Shown here: positions 42,982-53,253 of the stretch, piece after piece
Position numbering within the stretch: position 1 is the stretch's first letter
How the letters are laid out: every line of letters begins with the position of its first letter
Source: an uncultured Alsobacter sp.
GTDB taxonomy: Bacteria; Pseudomonadota; Alphaproteobacteria; Rhizobiales; Beijerinckiaceae
Reading direction: 5' to 3'
DNA: 64,000 nt
Assembly: GCF_945952055.1 (NCBI RefSeq)
Contig: NZ_CAMFHB010000026.1
Span: 1 to 64,000, forward strand
Position numbers and translations under genes: made by a program
Notes under the pieces: model-generated
The model's input: only the letters and a program-made list of their open reading frames with translations
What the model was told of the DNA's origin: nothing
Database searches by the model: none

Positions 42982-44399
42982 CGACGCCCGCCCTCTGGAC
43001 ACCGGAAGCCCTCGCGCGGGCGATGACGGCGCGCGCGGCCGGGCCGGCGCCCCGGGCGGCCACGGGCGTGTCCATCGACACGCGGACGCTGGAGCCCGGC
43101 GACCTGTTCTTCGCCATCAGGGGCGACAACCGCGACGGCCACGACTTCGTGGCGGCTGCCCTGGAGCGGGGCGCTGCGGCCGCCGTCGTGGCACCGGACC
43201 GGGCCGACGAGTTCGCCCGCATAGGACGGGTCTGGGTGGTGGAGGACGTCCTCGCCGCCATGGTCGCTCTGGGCCAGGCGGCCCGCGAGCGCACCGCGGC
43301 GCGCATTGCCGCGATCACCGGATCGGTCGGCAAGACGGGCTCCAAGGAGGCGCTGCGCACGATCCTGGACCGGCAGGGCGCCACCCACGCCTCGGTCGCC
43401 TCCTACAACAATCACTGGGGCGTCCCGCTGTCGCTGGCCCGCATGCCCGGCGAGAGCGCCTACGGGATCTTCGAGATCGGCATGAACAATGCCGGCGAGA
43501 TCGCGCCGCTCGTCGCGATGGTCCGTCCCCATGCCGCGCTGGTGACCACCGTCGAGCCGGTGCACCTGGAGAACCTCGGCTCGATCGAGGCGATCGCCGA
43601 CGAGAAGGCGTCCATCTACGGCGGCCTAGTCGCCGGCGGTGCCGCCATCGTCAACCGCGACAATCCGCAGTTCGAGCGCATGCTCGCCACCGCGAAGGCG
43701 TCGCCCGCCGGCCGCATCGTCACCTTCGGCGAGCACGAGGCCGCCGACGTGAGGCTGGTCCGCCTGATCCCCATGGCCGACATGTCGGTCGTCGAGGCGC
43801 GGGTGCATGGCGAACACGTCACCTATCGCCTGGGAAGCCCGGGGCGCCACGTTGCGCTCAACAGCCTGGGCGTGCTGGCGACCGCGCTCGAACTCGGCGC
43901 CGACCTCGCCCTGTGCGCCATCGCCTTCGCCGACGTGACGCCGCCCTCGGGTCGCGGCGCCCAGATCCGGCTGGTGGCGCCGGGTGGCGAGATCACGCTG
44001 CTCGACGAGAGCTATAACGCCAACCCGGCCTCCATGCGCGCCGCCTTCGACGTGCTGGCGCAGACCCCTGTTGGTCTGCGCGGCCGCCGCGTCGTCGTCC
44101 TGGGCGACATGCTGGAGCTCGGCCCGGACGGCCCGGCCATGCACGCGGGCCTTGCGCGCTCCATCATCGACAACGGCATCGACGTCGTGTACGCGGCGGG
44201 GCCCCTCATGAAATCGCTGTGGCAGGCGCTGCCGCTGGAAAAGCGGGGAGCCTGGGCCCCGAGCGCCGCCGACCTCGAACCGATGGTGCTCGCGGGGCTT
44301 CGCGCCGGCGACGCGGTGACCGTGAAGGGCTCCAACGGGAGCCGCACGGGCCGCATCGTGGCCGCGATGCGCTCCCATTTCGCCCCCCAGCCGGCCTGA
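42978..44399 (+). CDS. murF: UDP-MurNAc-tripeptide:D-Ala-D-Ala ligase MurF
   Basis: 473 residues. P-loop [14 protein letters not shown], then [26 protein letters not shown] and [17 protein letters not shown], all typical of MurF. It adds D-Ala-D-Ala (made by ddlB/ddlA) to complete the pentapeptide. The start lies in the murE stop; mraY follows after 16 bp. Confidence 0.95.
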   Translation: MTTPALWTPEALARAMTARAAGPAPRAATGVSIDTRTLEPGDLFFAIRGDNRDGHDFVAAALERGAAAAVVAPDRADEFARIGRVWVVEDVLAAMVALGQAARERTAARIAAITGSVGKTGSKEALRTILDRQGATHASVASYNNHWGVPLSLARMPGESAYGIFEIGMNNAGEIAPLVAMVRPHAALVTTVEPVHLENLGSIEAIADEKASIYGGLVAGGAAIVNRDNPQFERMLATAKASPAGRIVTFGEHEAADVRLVRLIPMADMSVVEARVHGEHVTYRLGSPGRHVALNSLGVLATALELGADLALCAIAFADVTPPSGRGAQIRLVAPGGEITLLDESYNANPASMRAAFDVLAQTPVGLRGRRVVVLGDMLELGPDGPAMHAGLARSIIDNGIDVVYAAGPLMKSLWQALPLEKRGAWAPSAADLEPMVLAGLRAGDAVTVKGSNGSRTGRIVAAMRSHFAPQPA

Positions 44400-44415
44400 G
44401 CCAGAAGGACCTCCG

Positions 44416-45519
44416 ATGCTGAACTGGCTTGCCGACTACTCCTACGCGTTCAGCCCTCTGAACGTGTTCCGTTACATCACCTTCCGCACGGGCGGCGCGA
44501 CGGCGACCGCGCTGTTCTTCGTGTTCTTCTTCGGTCCGCGGATCATCGCCAGCCTCCGGATCAAGCAGGGCAAGGGCCAGCCGATCCGCAGCGACGGGCC
44601 GCAGTCCCACCTCGCCAAGAAGGGTACGCCCACCATGGGCGGGCTCATGATCCTGTCCGGCCTCGTGGTGTCGACGCTGCTGTGGGCCAACCTGCGCAAT
44701 CCCTATGTGTGGGTGGTGCTGCTGGTGACGCTGGGCTTCGGCCTCATCGGCTTCTACGACGACTTCCTGAAGGTGACGAAGCAGACGCACAAGGGCTTCT
44801 CGGGCAAGTCGCGCCTCGCGCTCGAGGCCCTGATCGCCGGCTCGGCGTGCATCGCCATCGCCTACGTCATCCCGCAGATGCAGGGCTTCGCCAGCGCGCG
44901 CCTGGCCACCGCGATCACGCTGCCGTTCTTCAAGGACGTGCTCGTCGACGTGGGCATCTTCTTCGTCGCCTTCGGTGCGTTCACGGTGGTCGCCGCGGGC
45001 AACGCCGTGAACCTCACGGACGGGCTCGACGGCCTGGCCATCGTGCCCGTGATGATCGCCGCCGCCACCTTCGGCTTCATCGCCTACCTGTCGGGCAACT
45101 TCGTCTTCGCCAACTACCTGCAGATCCACTTCGTCCCCGGCACCGGCGAGATGGCGGTGGTGTGCGGCGCGCTCATCGGCGCGGGTCTCGGGTTCCTGTG
45201 GTTCAACGCGCCTCCGGCCCAGATCTTCATGGGTGACACCGGCTCGCTGGCGCTCGGCGGCCTGCTCGGCACCATCGCCGTCGCCACCAAGCACGAGATC
45301 GTGCTCGCCATCGTCGGCGGTCTCTTCGTGCTCGAGGCGCTCTCGGTCATCATCCAGGTCGCCTCCTTCAAGCTCACCGGCAAGCGCGTCTTCCGCATGG
45401 CGCCGATCCACCACCATTTCGAACAGCTCGGCTGGTCGGAACCCCAGGTCGTGGTGCGCTTCTGGATCGTCTCCGTCGTGCTGGCCCTCATCGGGCTCTC
45501 CACCCTGAAGCTGCGGTGA
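44416..45519 (+). CDS. mraY: Phospho-MurNAc-pentapeptide transferase MraY
   Basis: 367 residues with about ten membrane helices. Motifs [25 protein letters not shown] (Asp pair), [13 protein letters not shown] and APIHHHFE (histidine triad). It forms lipid I from UDP-MurNAc-pentapeptide and undecaprenyl phosphate. Ends 7 bp before murD. Confidence 0.97.
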   Translation: MLNWLADYSYAFSPLNVFRYITFRTGGATATALFFVFFFGPRIIASLRIKQGKGQPIRSDGPQSHLAKKGTPTMGGLMILSGLVVSTLLWANLRNPYVWVVLLVTLGFGLIGFYDDFLKVTKQTHKGFSGKSRLALEALIAGSACIAIAYVIPQMQGFASARLATAITLPFFKDVLVDVGIFFVAFGAFTVVAAGNAVNLTDGLDGLAIVPVMIAAATFGFIAYLSGNFVFANYLQIHFVPGTGEMAVVCGALIGAGLGFLWFNAPPAQIFMGDTGSLALGGLLGTIAVATKHEIVLAIVGGLFVLEALSVIIQVASFKLTGKRVFRMAPIHHHFEQLGWSEPQVVVRFWIVSVVLALIGLSTLKLR

Positions 45520-45526
45520 TCGCACG

Positions 45527-46927
45527 ATGACGCCGGTCACCTCCTTCACCGGTCGCACCGTCGCCCTGTTCGGGCTGGGCGGCTCGGGCCTGGTCACGGC
45601 CCGCGCGCTGCTGGCCGGAGGGGCGGCGGTCGTCGCCTTCGACGACAAGGAAACGTCGCGCGATGCCGCCACGGCGGCGGGCATCGCCGTCGAGGACCTG
45701 CGCACCAGTGACTGGTCGCGCTTCGACGCCTTCGTCCTGGCGCCGGGCGTGCCGCTGACGCACCCGCAGCCGCACTGGTCCGTCGAACTCGCCCGGGCCG
45801 CCGGCGTCGAGATCATCGGCGACATCGAACTCTTCTGCCGCGAACGGGCCGCCGTGGCCGCGGCGGCTCCCCTGATCGCGATCACCGGAACGAACGGCAA
45901 GTCCACGACGACGGCGCTGTCGGCCCATCTGGTCGCCGCCGCCGGCCGCGACGCCCAGATGGGCGGCAACATCGGGACGGCCATCCTGGCGCTCGCGCCG
46001 CCGTCCGAGGCGCGCGTGCACGTGGTGGAGTGCTCCTCCTTCCAAATCGACCTCGCTCCGTCGCTGGCGCCCACCGCCGGCATCCTCCTCAACGTCACGC
46101 CGGATCACCTCGACCGGCACGGCACGATGGAGAACTACGCCGGGATCAAGGAGCGCCTCGTGGCCGGGGCCTCCACGGCCATCGTCGGGGTCGACGACGA
46201 CTGGTGCCGCGCCATCGCGGACCGTCTCGCCGCGGCCGGCCGGCGGGTGGTGCGGATCTCGGTCGAGCGCCGCCTGGAGGAAGGCTTCTGGCTCGACGGC
46301 ACCTGCCTGGTGCGCGCCGCGGCCGACGGCACGACCACGCGGTTCGAGCTCGCCTGCATCGGCTCCCTGCGCGGCGCACACAACGCCCAGAATGCGGCCG
46401 CCGCCATCGCGGCCGTCGGTGCGCTCGGCGTGTCCGACGATGCCATCCGGGCCGGATTGGCTTCGTTCCCCGGCCTGGCGCACCGCATGGAGCAGGTCGG
46501 CCGCATCGGGCGGGCGCTGTTCGTCAACGACTCCAAGGCCACCAACGCCGATGCCACGGAGAAGGCGCTGGCGTCCTTCCCCGGGGCGATCCACTGGATC
46601 GTCGGCGGGACGCAGAAGGAAGGCGGCATCGCGCCCCTCGCACCGTATTTCGACCGCATCGCCCGCGCCTATCTCGTCGGCAAGTCCAGCGACGACTTCG
46701 CGCGCACGCTCGAGGGCAAGGTCGACGTCGTGCGGTCGGGGACGCTGGACGAGGCCGTCCCGCAGGCCGCCGCGGACGCCGCCGCCAGCGACGCGCCCGA
46801 GCCGGTCGTCCTGCTCTCGCCGGCCTGCGCCTCCTACGACCAGTTCCCGAATTTCGAGGTTCGCGGCGCCCGGTTCCGCGATCTCGTCCGCGCTCTCCCG
46901 GGCCTCGCACCCATCGGAAAGGACTGA
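45527..46927 (+). CDS. murD: UDP-MurNAc-L-Ala:D-glutamate ligase MurD
   Basis: 466 residues. N-terminal Rossmann part [17 protein letters not shown]-loop [13 protein letters not shown] (about 115-127), [18 protein letters not shown] and [15 protein letters not shown], and the end [20 protein letters not shown]. Adds D-Glu. ATG at 45527, 7 bp after mraY; ftsW starts 3 bp after its stop. Confidence 0.96.
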   Translation: MTPVTSFTGRTVALFGLGGSGLVTARALLAGGAAVVAFDDKETSRDAATAAGIAVEDLRTSDWSRFDAFVLAPGVPLTHPQPHWSVELARAAGVEIIGDIELFCRERAAVAAAAPLIAITGTNGKSTTTALSAHLVAAAGRDAQMGGNIGTAILALAPPSEARVHVVECSSFQIDLAPSLAPTAGILLNVTPDHLDRHGTMENYAGIKERLVAGASTAIVGVDDDWCRAIADRLAAAGRRVVRISVERRLEEGFWLDGTCLVRAAADGTTTRFELACIGSLRGAHNAQNAAAAIAAVGALGVSDDAIRAGLASFPGLAHRMEQVGRIGRALFVNDSKATNADATEKALASFPGAIHWIVGGTQKEGGIAPLAPYFDRIARAYLVGKSSDDFARTLEGKVDVVRSGTLDEAVPQAAADAAASDAPEPVVLLSPACASYDQFPNFEVRGARFRDLVRALPGLAPIGKD

Positions 46928-46930
46928 GCC

Positions 46931-48085
46931 ATGCGCTCGCGCCTCGAACGCACGCCCTTCGCGGATTGGTGGTGGACGGTCGACCGGCTTCTGCTCGTCG
47001 CCCTGTGCATCCTGATGGTGGCCGGGATCGTGCTCGGCATGGCGGGAAGCCCGCCCGTGGCCGAGCGGCTGGGCCTGGCGACGTTCCACTTCGTCAACCG
47101 GCAGGTGATGTACCTGGTGCCGGCCGGCATCGTCATGCTGGTCGTGAGCTTCTTTACGCCGCGCCACGTCCGCCGCGCCGCCCTGCTCATCTACGTGGTG
47201 GGCATGGCGATGGTGGTCGCGACCCTGCTGTTCGGCGCCGAAGTGAAGGGCGGGCGCCGCTGGCTCAGCCTGGCCGGCATGACCATCCAGCCGTCCGAGT
47301 TCGTGAAGCCGGCCTTCGTCGTGCTCGCGGCCTGGGCCTTCTCGGAGGGCGGACGGCGCACCGACGTTCCCGGCACCATCATCGGCTTCCTGCTGCTGTT
47401 CGTGACGATCACGCCGCTCGTGATGCAGCCCGACATCGGGCAGACCACGCTGCTCGCACTCGTGTGGACGGGGCTCGTCTTCCTGTCCGGCCTCCACCTC
47501 TTCTGGGTGGTCGCGCTGGGCGGCTTTGGCGCCCTTGGCCTGTTCGCCGCCTACCACCTCCTGCCGCACGTGGCCGCGCGCATCGACCGCTTCATGAACC
47601 CGGCCTCGGGTGACACCTTCCAGATCGACAACGCCATCGACAGCTTCGTGCAGGGTGGCTGGCTCGGGAAGGGACCGGGCGAGGGCACCGTCAAGCGCAT
47701 CCTGCCCGACAGCCACACCGACTTCATCTTCGCCGTGACGGCCGAGGAGTTCGGCATCGTCATGTGCCTGACCCTCATCCTGGTCTTCGCGCTCGTGGTG
47801 CTGCGCGGCCTCGTTCTGTCCCGGCGCAACGAGGAGCCCTTCTGCCGCCTCGCCGCGGCGGGGCTCGTGATGCTGTTCGGCCTCCAGTCCGTCATCAACA
47901 TGGCCGTCAACGTGCACCTGATGCCGGCCAAGGGCATGACTCTGCCCTTCATCTCCTATGGCGGCTCGTCGCTGATCTCGCTGGCGCTCGCCATGGGCTT
48001 CCTGCTGGCCGTCACGCGCCGGCGTCCGCGCTCCGAGTATTTCGACCGCATCGTGGTGACCCGCAACGAACGCGGGAGCGCCTGA
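46931..48085 (+). CDS. ftsW: Lipid II polymerase FtsW (SEDS glycosyltransferase)
   Basis: 384 residues, ten predicted membrane helices. SEDS features: GGRRWLSLAG, PSEFVKPAFVV, QPDIGQTTLL (catalytic Asp), SHTDFIFAVTAEEFG and PFISYGGSSL. It polymerises lipid II at the septum with FtsI. The N-terminus is cytoplasmic and basic. Overlaps murG by one base. Confidence 0.96.
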   Translation: MRSRLERTPFADWWWTVDRLLLVALCILMVAGIVLGMAGSPPVAERLGLATFHFVNRQVMYLVPAGIVMLVVSFFTPRHVRRAALLIYVVGMAMVVATLLFGAEVKGGRRWLSLAGMTIQPSEFVKPAFVVLAAWAFSEGGRRTDVPGTIIGFLLLFVTITPLVMQPDIGQTTLLALVWTGLVFLSGLHLFWVVALGGFGALGLFAAYHLLPHVAARIDRFMNPASGDTFQIDNAIDSFVQGGWLGKGPGEGTVKRILPDSHTDFIFAVTAEEFGIVMCLTLILVFALVVLRGLVLSRRNEEPFCRLAAAGLVMLFGLQSVINMAVNVHLMPAKGMTLPFISYGGSSLISLALAMGFLLAVTRRRPRSEYFDRIVVTRNERGSA

Positions 48086-49203
48086 TGGCGGGTATCGGAC
48101 CCGTCCTCCTGGCCGCCGGCGGCACCGGCGGTCATCTCTTCCCGGCGGAGGCGCTGGCGGCCGTTCTGGCGCGGCAGGGCGTGGTCGTGCACCTGGCGTC
48201 CGACGAGCGCGCGGCGAAGTTCGGCGCCGGCTTTCCCGCGGCCGCCGTGCACGCGATCCCCGCGGCCACCCCCAGCGGGCGCTCGCCCGTGGGCATGGCC
48301 AAGGCGGCCATCAAGCTGGGGCAGGGCGTGCTTGCGGCCTACGGGGTGATCGGCCGGGTCCGGCCGTCCGTCGTCGTGGGTTTCGGCGGCTACCCAACGG
48401 TGCCTCCCGTCCTCGCCGCCTCCCTGCGCGGCGTGCCGACCCTCATTCACGAGCAGAACGGCGTGCTCGGCCGCGCCAACCGCCTTCTCGCCTCGCGCGC
48501 GACGGCCATCGCCACGGGCTTTCCCCAGGTTCGCGGCATCGAGGGTCCCCTGGCCGCCAAGCAGGTTCACACGGGCAACCCGGTCCGGCCGGCCGTGCTC
48601 GAGGCGGCGAAGACGCCCTTCGCGGAGCCTGCTCCCGGCGGCACGCTCGACCTCCTCGTGTTCGGCGGCAGCCAGGGCGCGCGCGTGATGAGCGACATCG
48701 TGCCGCCCGCGCTCGAACGGCTTCCCGCGCAGGCGCGGGCCCGCCTGCGGATCGTGCAGCAGGCGCGCGAGGAGGATCTCGCGCGGGTCCGTGACACCTA
48801 TGCTCAGTTGGGTGTGACGGCCGAGATCGCTGCGTTCTTCAAGGACCTGCCGGCCCGCATGGCGGCAGCGCACCTGGTGGTCGGGCGCTCCGGCGCGTCG
48901 ACGGTCGCCGAGCTCGCCGTCATCGGCCGTCCCTCCATTCTCGTCCCGTTGCCGCAGTCGCTCGACGGCGACCAGGCCGCGAATGCCGTGAGCCTCGAGG
49001 CGATCGGCGCGGCGACAGTGATCCGCCAATCCGACTTCACGCCCGACCGCCTCGCCGCCGAGCTGGCGGCCAGGCTGGCCGATCCCGGCAGCCTCGTGCG
49101 GGCCGCCGCTGCGGCCCGTGGAGCGGGCCTCCCCGATGCCGCCGAAAGACTGGCCGCCTGCGTGATGCGGCTGGCCGGAAAGACCCAGGAGATTGCCGCA
49201 TGA
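48085..49203 (+). CDS. murG: Lipid II synthase MurG (UDP-GlcNAc transferase)
   Basis: 372 residues, GT-B fold. G-loop [17 protein letters not shown] (8-24), [43 protein letters not shown] and [24 protein letters not shown]. It makes lipid II at the inner leaflet. Starts in the ftsW stop (TGATG) and overlaps murC by 4 bp. Confidence 0.96.
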   Translation: MAGIGPVLLAAGGTGGHLFPAEALAAVLARQGVVVHLASDERAAKFGAGFPAAAVHAIPAATPSGRSPVGMAKAAIKLGQGVLAAYGVIGRVRPSVVVGFGGYPTVPPVLAASLRGVPTLIHEQNGVLGRANRLLASRATAIATGFPQVRGIEGPLAAKQVHTGNPVRPAVLEAAKTPFAEPAPGGTLDLLVFGGSQGARVMSDIVPPALERLPAQARARLRIVQQAREEDLARVRDTYAQLGVTAEIAAFFKDLPARMAAAHLVVGRSGASTVAELAVIGRPSILVPLPQSLDGDQAANAVSLEAIGAATVIRQSDFTPDRLAAELAARLADPGSLVRAAAAARGAGLPDAAERLAACVMRLAGKTQEIAA

Positions 49204-50615
49204 AGCTTCCCGCCGAACTCGGACCCATCCACTTCGTCGGCATCGGCGGCATCGGCATGTCCGGCATCGCCGAGGTGCTGCATAATCTCGGGTATACGGT
49301 GCAGGGCTCCGACGCCTCCGACAGCGCCAACGTGAAGCGCCTGCGCGACAAGGGCATCGCCTGCTTCGTCGGGCACAAGGCGGAGAACGTCGGCGAGGCG
49401 GCCGTGGTGGTCGTGTCGACCGCGATCCGTCGCGACAATCCGGAGCTCATGGCCGCCCGCGAGAGGCGCCTGCCCGTGGTGCGCCGCGCCGAGATGCTGG
49501 CCGAGCTCATGCGGCTCAAGCAGTGCGTCGCCATCGCCGGCACGCATGGCAAGACGACCACGACCTCGCTGGTCGCCACGCTGCTCGATGCCGGGCATTT
49601 CGATCCCACCGTCATCAACGGCGGCATCATCAACGCCTACGGCACCAATGCGCGGCTCGGGGCCGGCGACTGGATGGTGGTGGAGGCCGATGAATCCGAC
49701 GGCACCTTCCTGAAGCTGCCCGCCGACGTCGCCATCGTCACCAACATCGACGCCGAGCACCTCGACCACTTCAAGACCTTCGACGCCATCAAGGACGCCT
49801 TTCGCGCCTTCGTCGAGAACCTGCCGTTCTACGGATTCGCGGTGATGTGCCTCGACCATCCGACGGTGCAGGAGCTCGTCGGCAAGATCGAGGACCGGCG
49901 TGTCATCACCTACGGCGAGAACCCCCAGGCCGACGTGCGGTTGATGGACGTGGACCTCACCGGCGGGCGGTCGCGCTTCAAGGTCGTCATCCGCGACCGC
50001 AAGAGCGGCAAGCTCACCGGCATCGAGGAACTGACGCTGCCGATGCCCGGCCACCACAACGCCCTCAACGCGACCGCCGCCATCGCCGTGGCCTACAATC
50101 TCGGCATGCCGCTGGAAACCATCCGCGACGCGCTCAAGGGCTTCGGCGGCGTCAAGCGCCGGTTCACCCGGACGGGCGACTGGAACGGGGTCACCATCTT
50201 CGACGACTACGGCCACCACCCGGTCGAGATCGCCGCCGTGCTGCGCGCGGCCCGGGCCTCCACCACGGGCCAGGTCATCGCCGTGGTGCAGCCGCACCGC
50301 TACACGCGCCTGTCGTCCCTCTTCGACCAGTTCGCAACCTGCTTCAACGACGCCGACATCGTCTACGTGGCGGACACCTACGCCGCCGGCGAGCAGCCGA
50401 TCGAGGGGGCCGACAAGGAGTCGCTCGTGCAGGCGATCAAGGCGCACGGCCACCGCCAGGCCGTGGCCCTGCCGTCGCCCGCCGACCTCGCGGGCCTGGT
50501 ACGCAGCGTCGCCAAGTCCGGCGACTATGTCGTGTGCCTTGGTGCCGGCACGATCACCAACTGGGCCTACGCTCTGCCGGGTGAACTCGCGGCGCTGGAT
50601 GGCGTGGGCCGGTGA
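49200..50615 (+). CDS. murC: UDP-MurNAc:L-alanine ligase MurC
   Basis: 471 residues. [22 protein letters not shown] (10-31), P-loop [37 protein letters not shown] and [15 protein letters not shown]. It is the last gene of the first dcw half. Its stop at 50615 faces the end of an antisense antitoxin gene 17 bp away; murB comes only 739 bp later. Confidence 0.97.
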   Translation: MKLPAELGPIHFVGIGGIGMSGIAEVLHNLGYTVQGSDASDSANVKRLRDKGIACFVGHKAENVGEAAVVVVSTAIRRDNPELMAARERRLPVVRRAEMLAELMRLKQCVAIAGTHGKTTTTSLVATLLDAGHFDPTVINGGIINAYGTNARLGAGDWMVVEADESDGTFLKLPADVAIVTNIDAEHLDHFKTFDAIKDAFRAFVENLPFYGFAVMCLDHPTVQELVGKIEDRRVITYGENPQADVRLMDVDLTGGRSRFKVVIRDRKSGKLTGIEELTLPMPGHHNALNATAAIAVAYNLGMPLETIRDALKGFGGVKRRFTRTGDWNGVTIFDDYGHHPVEIAAVLRAARASTTGQVIAVVQPHRYTRLSSLFDQFATCFNDADIVYVADTYAAGEQPIEGADKESLVQAIKAHGHRQAVALPSPADLAGLVRSVAKSGDYVVCLGAGTITNWAYALPGELAALDGVGR

Positions 50616-50632
50616 TGGTCAGGTCGATTCCG

Positions 50633-51025
50633 TCAGTCGGCGACCACGTCGAGGGGAGCCGCGAGGGCCTCGGCGATGCGCTTGAGGACGGAGACGTCGC
50701 CCGTCTTCCGACGGTTCTCGATTTCCGACAGGAAACCCTGAGTGATACCCGCCTTCGCCGCCAGTTGGACCTGCGTCATGCCGCGAAACCTGCGGATGGC
50801 TTCAATCGGATGCGTCCCGGCTTCGATTTTGTCCCAAATCTCTGCCGGCAGGAAGATCTCGTCGCCACGCCGCTCGGCCGCCAAGGCTTGGCGAATTATC
50901 CTGGCTCCGACCGAGTCCTCGGCGCGCTGGTCTCCGGCCCGAGCGAGCAGGAGTTCATACTCCTCGCGGGGGAGGACGACGAGTTCGTCGCCGGATGGGG
51001 TCTTGATGATCTGAGGCTTCGTCAT
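50633..51025 (-). CDS. XRE-type antitoxin of a RelE-family toxin-antitoxin module
   Basis: 130 residues. N-terminal part (IIKTPSGDELVVLPREEYELLLA) looks like a short Phd/toxin-binding region; C-terminal helix-turn-helix (about 70-127: MTQVQLAAKAGITQGFLSEIENRRKTGDVSVLKRIAEAL in parts). It lies 12 bp after the RelE-like toxin gene on the same strand, toxin first, as in HigBA. It is antisense to the dcw cluster between murC and murB, a place where rhizobia usually have no other gene. Should repress its own promoter near 51278-51354. Confidence 0.88.
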   Translation of the reverse strand: MTKPQIIKTPSGDELVVLPREEYELLLARAGDQRAEDSVGARIIRQALAAERRGDEIFLPAEIWDKIEAGTHPIEAIRRFRGMTQVQLAAKAGITQGFLSEIENRRKTGDVSVLKRIAEALAAPLDVVAD

Positions 51026-51037
51026 TCTGCGCTTTCT

Positions 51038-51277
51038 TCAGTAGATCGGGGATCGGTGCCCGATGCGGACGATGGCGAGGCGTTCAACGTCCTCTGCAAA
51101 CAGCACCCTGTAGTCGCCGATGCGAAGGCGTCTGAGATCGCTCTCGACCAAAGTCCGGACGTCTCCGGCCCCGGTCCGTGCATATCGCTCCAGCTTGGCG
51201 CAAACGCGGCGTGCGACCTCGTCAGGGAGGCCCCGAAGGGCGCGTCTCGCGCCAGGAGACCAAACGATAGTCTTCAT
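51038..51277 (-). CDS. RelE/ParE-family toxin
   Basis: 79 residues, a complete RelE fold: WSPGARRALRGLPDEVARRV, LRRLRIGDYRVLFAEDVERLAIVRIGHRSPIY (in parts), with Arg and terminal Tyr positions as in ribosome-dependent mRNA interferases. The first gene of the pair; the antitoxin follows after 12 bp. No clear Shine-Dalgarno precedes the ATG at 51277, so expression may be low or leaderless. Its 5' end is divergent to murB with 77 bp between them. Confidence 0.88.
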   Translation of the reverse strand: MKTIVWSPGARRALRGLPDEVARRVCAKLERYARTGAGDVRTLVESDLRRLRIGDYRVLFAEDVERLAIVRIGHRSPIY

Positions 51278-51354
51278 GAGAAAATCGCCGACGGCAATAT
51301 CGCTTTATGCTATGTCGGCATGCTGTCCGCGCGCAACCAACCGGGACGTGCGCG
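51278..51354. promoter_or_regulatory. Divergent region between RelE toxin and murB
   Basis: 77 bp with an AT-rich centre (CAATATCGCTTTATGCTATG) inside an inverted pair CCGAC (51288-51292)/GTCGG (51314-51318). It must carry the toxin-antitoxin promoter, and may give murB a promoter of its own, because read-through from murC would have to cross the antisense module. Confidence 0.5.
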
Positions 51355-52275
51355 ATGACGCATGGGGCTGAAATCGCCAGGCTCCTCGGGGATGGGCGCG
51401 CCCCCGTTCGCGGCACGATCACGCCCGACGCGCCCCTCGCGCCATTCTCCTGGTTCCGCACCGGGGGGCCGGCGGACCTCCTGTTCGAGCCTGCCGACGA
51501 GGCCGACCTCGCGACGTTCCTCGCGGCCTGCCCGGTCGACATCCCCGTCACGGTGATCGGGCTCGGCTCCAACCTTCTCGTCCGTGATCGCGGCGTCGAC
51601 GGGGTGGTGATCCGCCTCGGGCGCGGCTTCCAGGCCATCGACGTCGAGCCGGAGCACAGGCTGAGGGCCGGGGCCGGGGCGGCAGACGTGAAGGTCGCGC
51701 GGGCGGCGGCCGAGGCGGGCATTGCCGGGCTCAGCTTCCTGCGCGGCATTCCGGGCACCATCGGCGGAGCCCTGCGCATGAACGGCGGGGCCTATGGCGG
51801 TGAGACCAAGGACGTGCTCGTCGAGGCGCGCGGCGTGGACCGGGCGGGCACCGTTCGCACCTACGCCCTCGGCGACATGGGCTTCTCCTACCGCCACTGC
51901 GCGGTGCCCGACGACGTCATCTTCACACAGGCGCTCTTTGCCGGCCGGCCGGGGGAACCCGCCGCGATCCTCGCGGACATGAACGCCATCACCGAGGCGC
52001 GGTCCGCCACGCAGCCCGTCAACACGCGGACCGGCGGCTCGACGTTCAAGAATCCGCCCGGCGCCAAGGCCTGGGAGCTCGTGGACCGGGCCGGCTGCCG
52101 CGGGCTGCGGGTCGGAGGGGCCCACGTCTCCGAACTGCACTGCAACTTCCTGATCGCCGACGCCGGCGCGACGGCGGCGGACGTCGAAGCGCTTGGTGAG
52201 GAGGTTCGCCGGCGCGTGCGCGAGGCCACCGGCGTGACCCTCGCGTGGGAGATCCGGCGAATCGGCAAGCCCTGA
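51355..52275 (+). CDS. murB: UDP-N-acetylenolpyruvoylglucosamine reductase MurB
   Basis: 306 residues, FAD-dependent, type II (short) MurB. FSWFRTGGPADLLFEPAD, GLGSNLLVRDRGVDGVVIRLG, GIPGTIGGALRMNGGAYGGE, GSTFKNPPG and catalytic Glu near the end are seen. It starts the second dcw half. The ATG at 51355 is preceded by GGGACG. An upstream in-frame ATG at 51307 lies in the control region and is less likely. Confidence 0.95.
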   Translation: MTHGAEIARLLGDGRAPVRGTITPDAPLAPFSWFRTGGPADLLFEPADEADLATFLAACPVDIPVTVIGLGSNLLVRDRGVDGVVIRLGRGFQAIDVEPEHRLRAGAGAADVKVARAAAEAGIAGLSFLRGIPGTIGGALRMNGGAYGGETKDVLVEARGVDRAGTVRTYALGDMGFSYRHCAVPDDVIFTQALFAGRPGEPAAILADMNAITEARSATQPVNTRTGGSTFKNPPGAKAWELVDRAGCRGLRVGGAHVSELHCNFLIADAGATAADVEALGEEVRRRVREATGVTLAWEIRRIGKP

Positions 52276-52329
52276 CGGTCGCCGTTCGCGATCCGGCGCG
52301 TGAGCGTCGGCACAACCAGAGGACGAATC

Positions 52330-53253
52330 ATGGCCAAGCACGTGGCGGTTCTCATGGGCGGGCTCTCGGCCGAGCGCGAGGTCTCCCTGCGCTCGGGTGC
52401 CGCCTGCGCGAACGCCCTGGAAACCGAGGGTTTCAGGGTCACGCGCATCGACGTGGGGCGGGATCTGGCCCAGGTGCTGGGCGAGGTCGGGCCCGACGTG
52501 GCGTTCAACGCGCTCCACGGACGCTGGGGCGAGGATGGCGTCGTGCAGGGAATTCTCGAGCTGTTGCAAATTCCCTACACTCACTCCGGCGTGCTGGCCT
52601 CCGCGCTCGCGATGCACAAGGAGAGGGCCAAGGCCGTGATGGCCGCCGCGGGCGTTTTTGTGCCCGAAGGCGTGGTGGTTCACCGGCTCGAAGCGTCAAA
52701 ACGGCACATTCTGCCGCCGCCCTACGTCGTCAAACCCGTTAACGAAGGCTCGTCCGTGGGAGTCATCATCGTCCGCGAGGATCGGACCCATCCACCACAG
52801 GAACTCGGCCGCCCGGACTGGGCCTACGGCGACTGGATGCTGGTGGAAAAATACGTTGCAGGACGGGAACTTACCTGTGCCGTGATGGGCGACAGACCCC
52901 TCGGCGTGATCGACATTCGGCCCGCCACGGGGGTCTTTTACGACTATGACGCGAAGTACGCGAAGGGCGGATCCATTCACGTGCTGCCGGCAGAAATTAA
53001 ACCGAAAATTTACCATCAGGTTCAACAAATGGCGTTAACGGCGCATCAAGCACTCGGCTGCCGGGGCGTCAGTCGCGCAGACTTCCGATACGACGATCGG
53101 CCGGACGGTACCGGCCAACTCGTCTGTCTCGAGGTCAACACGCAGCCCGGCATGACCGAGACGTCTCTTGTGCCTGAACTCGCGGCCCATGCGGGCCTGA
53201 CATTCGGTGAGCTGGTTCGATGGATGGTGGAGGACGCCTCCTGCGATCGATGA
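52330..53253 (+). CDS. ddlB: D-alanine--D-alanine ligase, DdlB type
   Basis: 307 residues. VAVLMGGLSAEREVSLRSG (5-23), ATP-grasp VVKPVNEGSSVGVIIV, YDYDAKYAKGGS, and EVNTQPGMTETSLVPELA. The short DdlB type as usual in dcw clusters; ddlA at 16946 is the second copy. Positions about 52550-53060 have many AAA, GAA, ATT and one TTA codon and are markedly more AT-rich than the rest; GTTAAC occurs at 52738 and 53034. ftsQ promoters often lie inside ddlB, so this may be a control segment. ATG behind AGAGGA; overlaps ftsQ. Confidence 0.95.
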   Translation: MAKHVAVLMGGLSAEREVSLRSGAACANALETEGFRVTRIDVGRDLAQVLGEVGPDVAFNALHGRWGEDGVVQGILELLQIPYTHSGVLASALAMHKERAKAVMAAAGVFVPEGVVVHRLEASKRHILPPPYVVKPVNEGSSVGVIIVREDRTHPPQELGRPDWAYGDWMLVEKYVAGRELTCAVMGDRPLGVIDIRPATGVFYDYDAKYAKGGSIHVLPAEIKPKIYHQVQQMALTAHQALGCRGVSRADFRYDDRPDGTGQLVCLEVNTQPGMTETSLVPELAAHAGLTFGELVRWMVEDASCDR

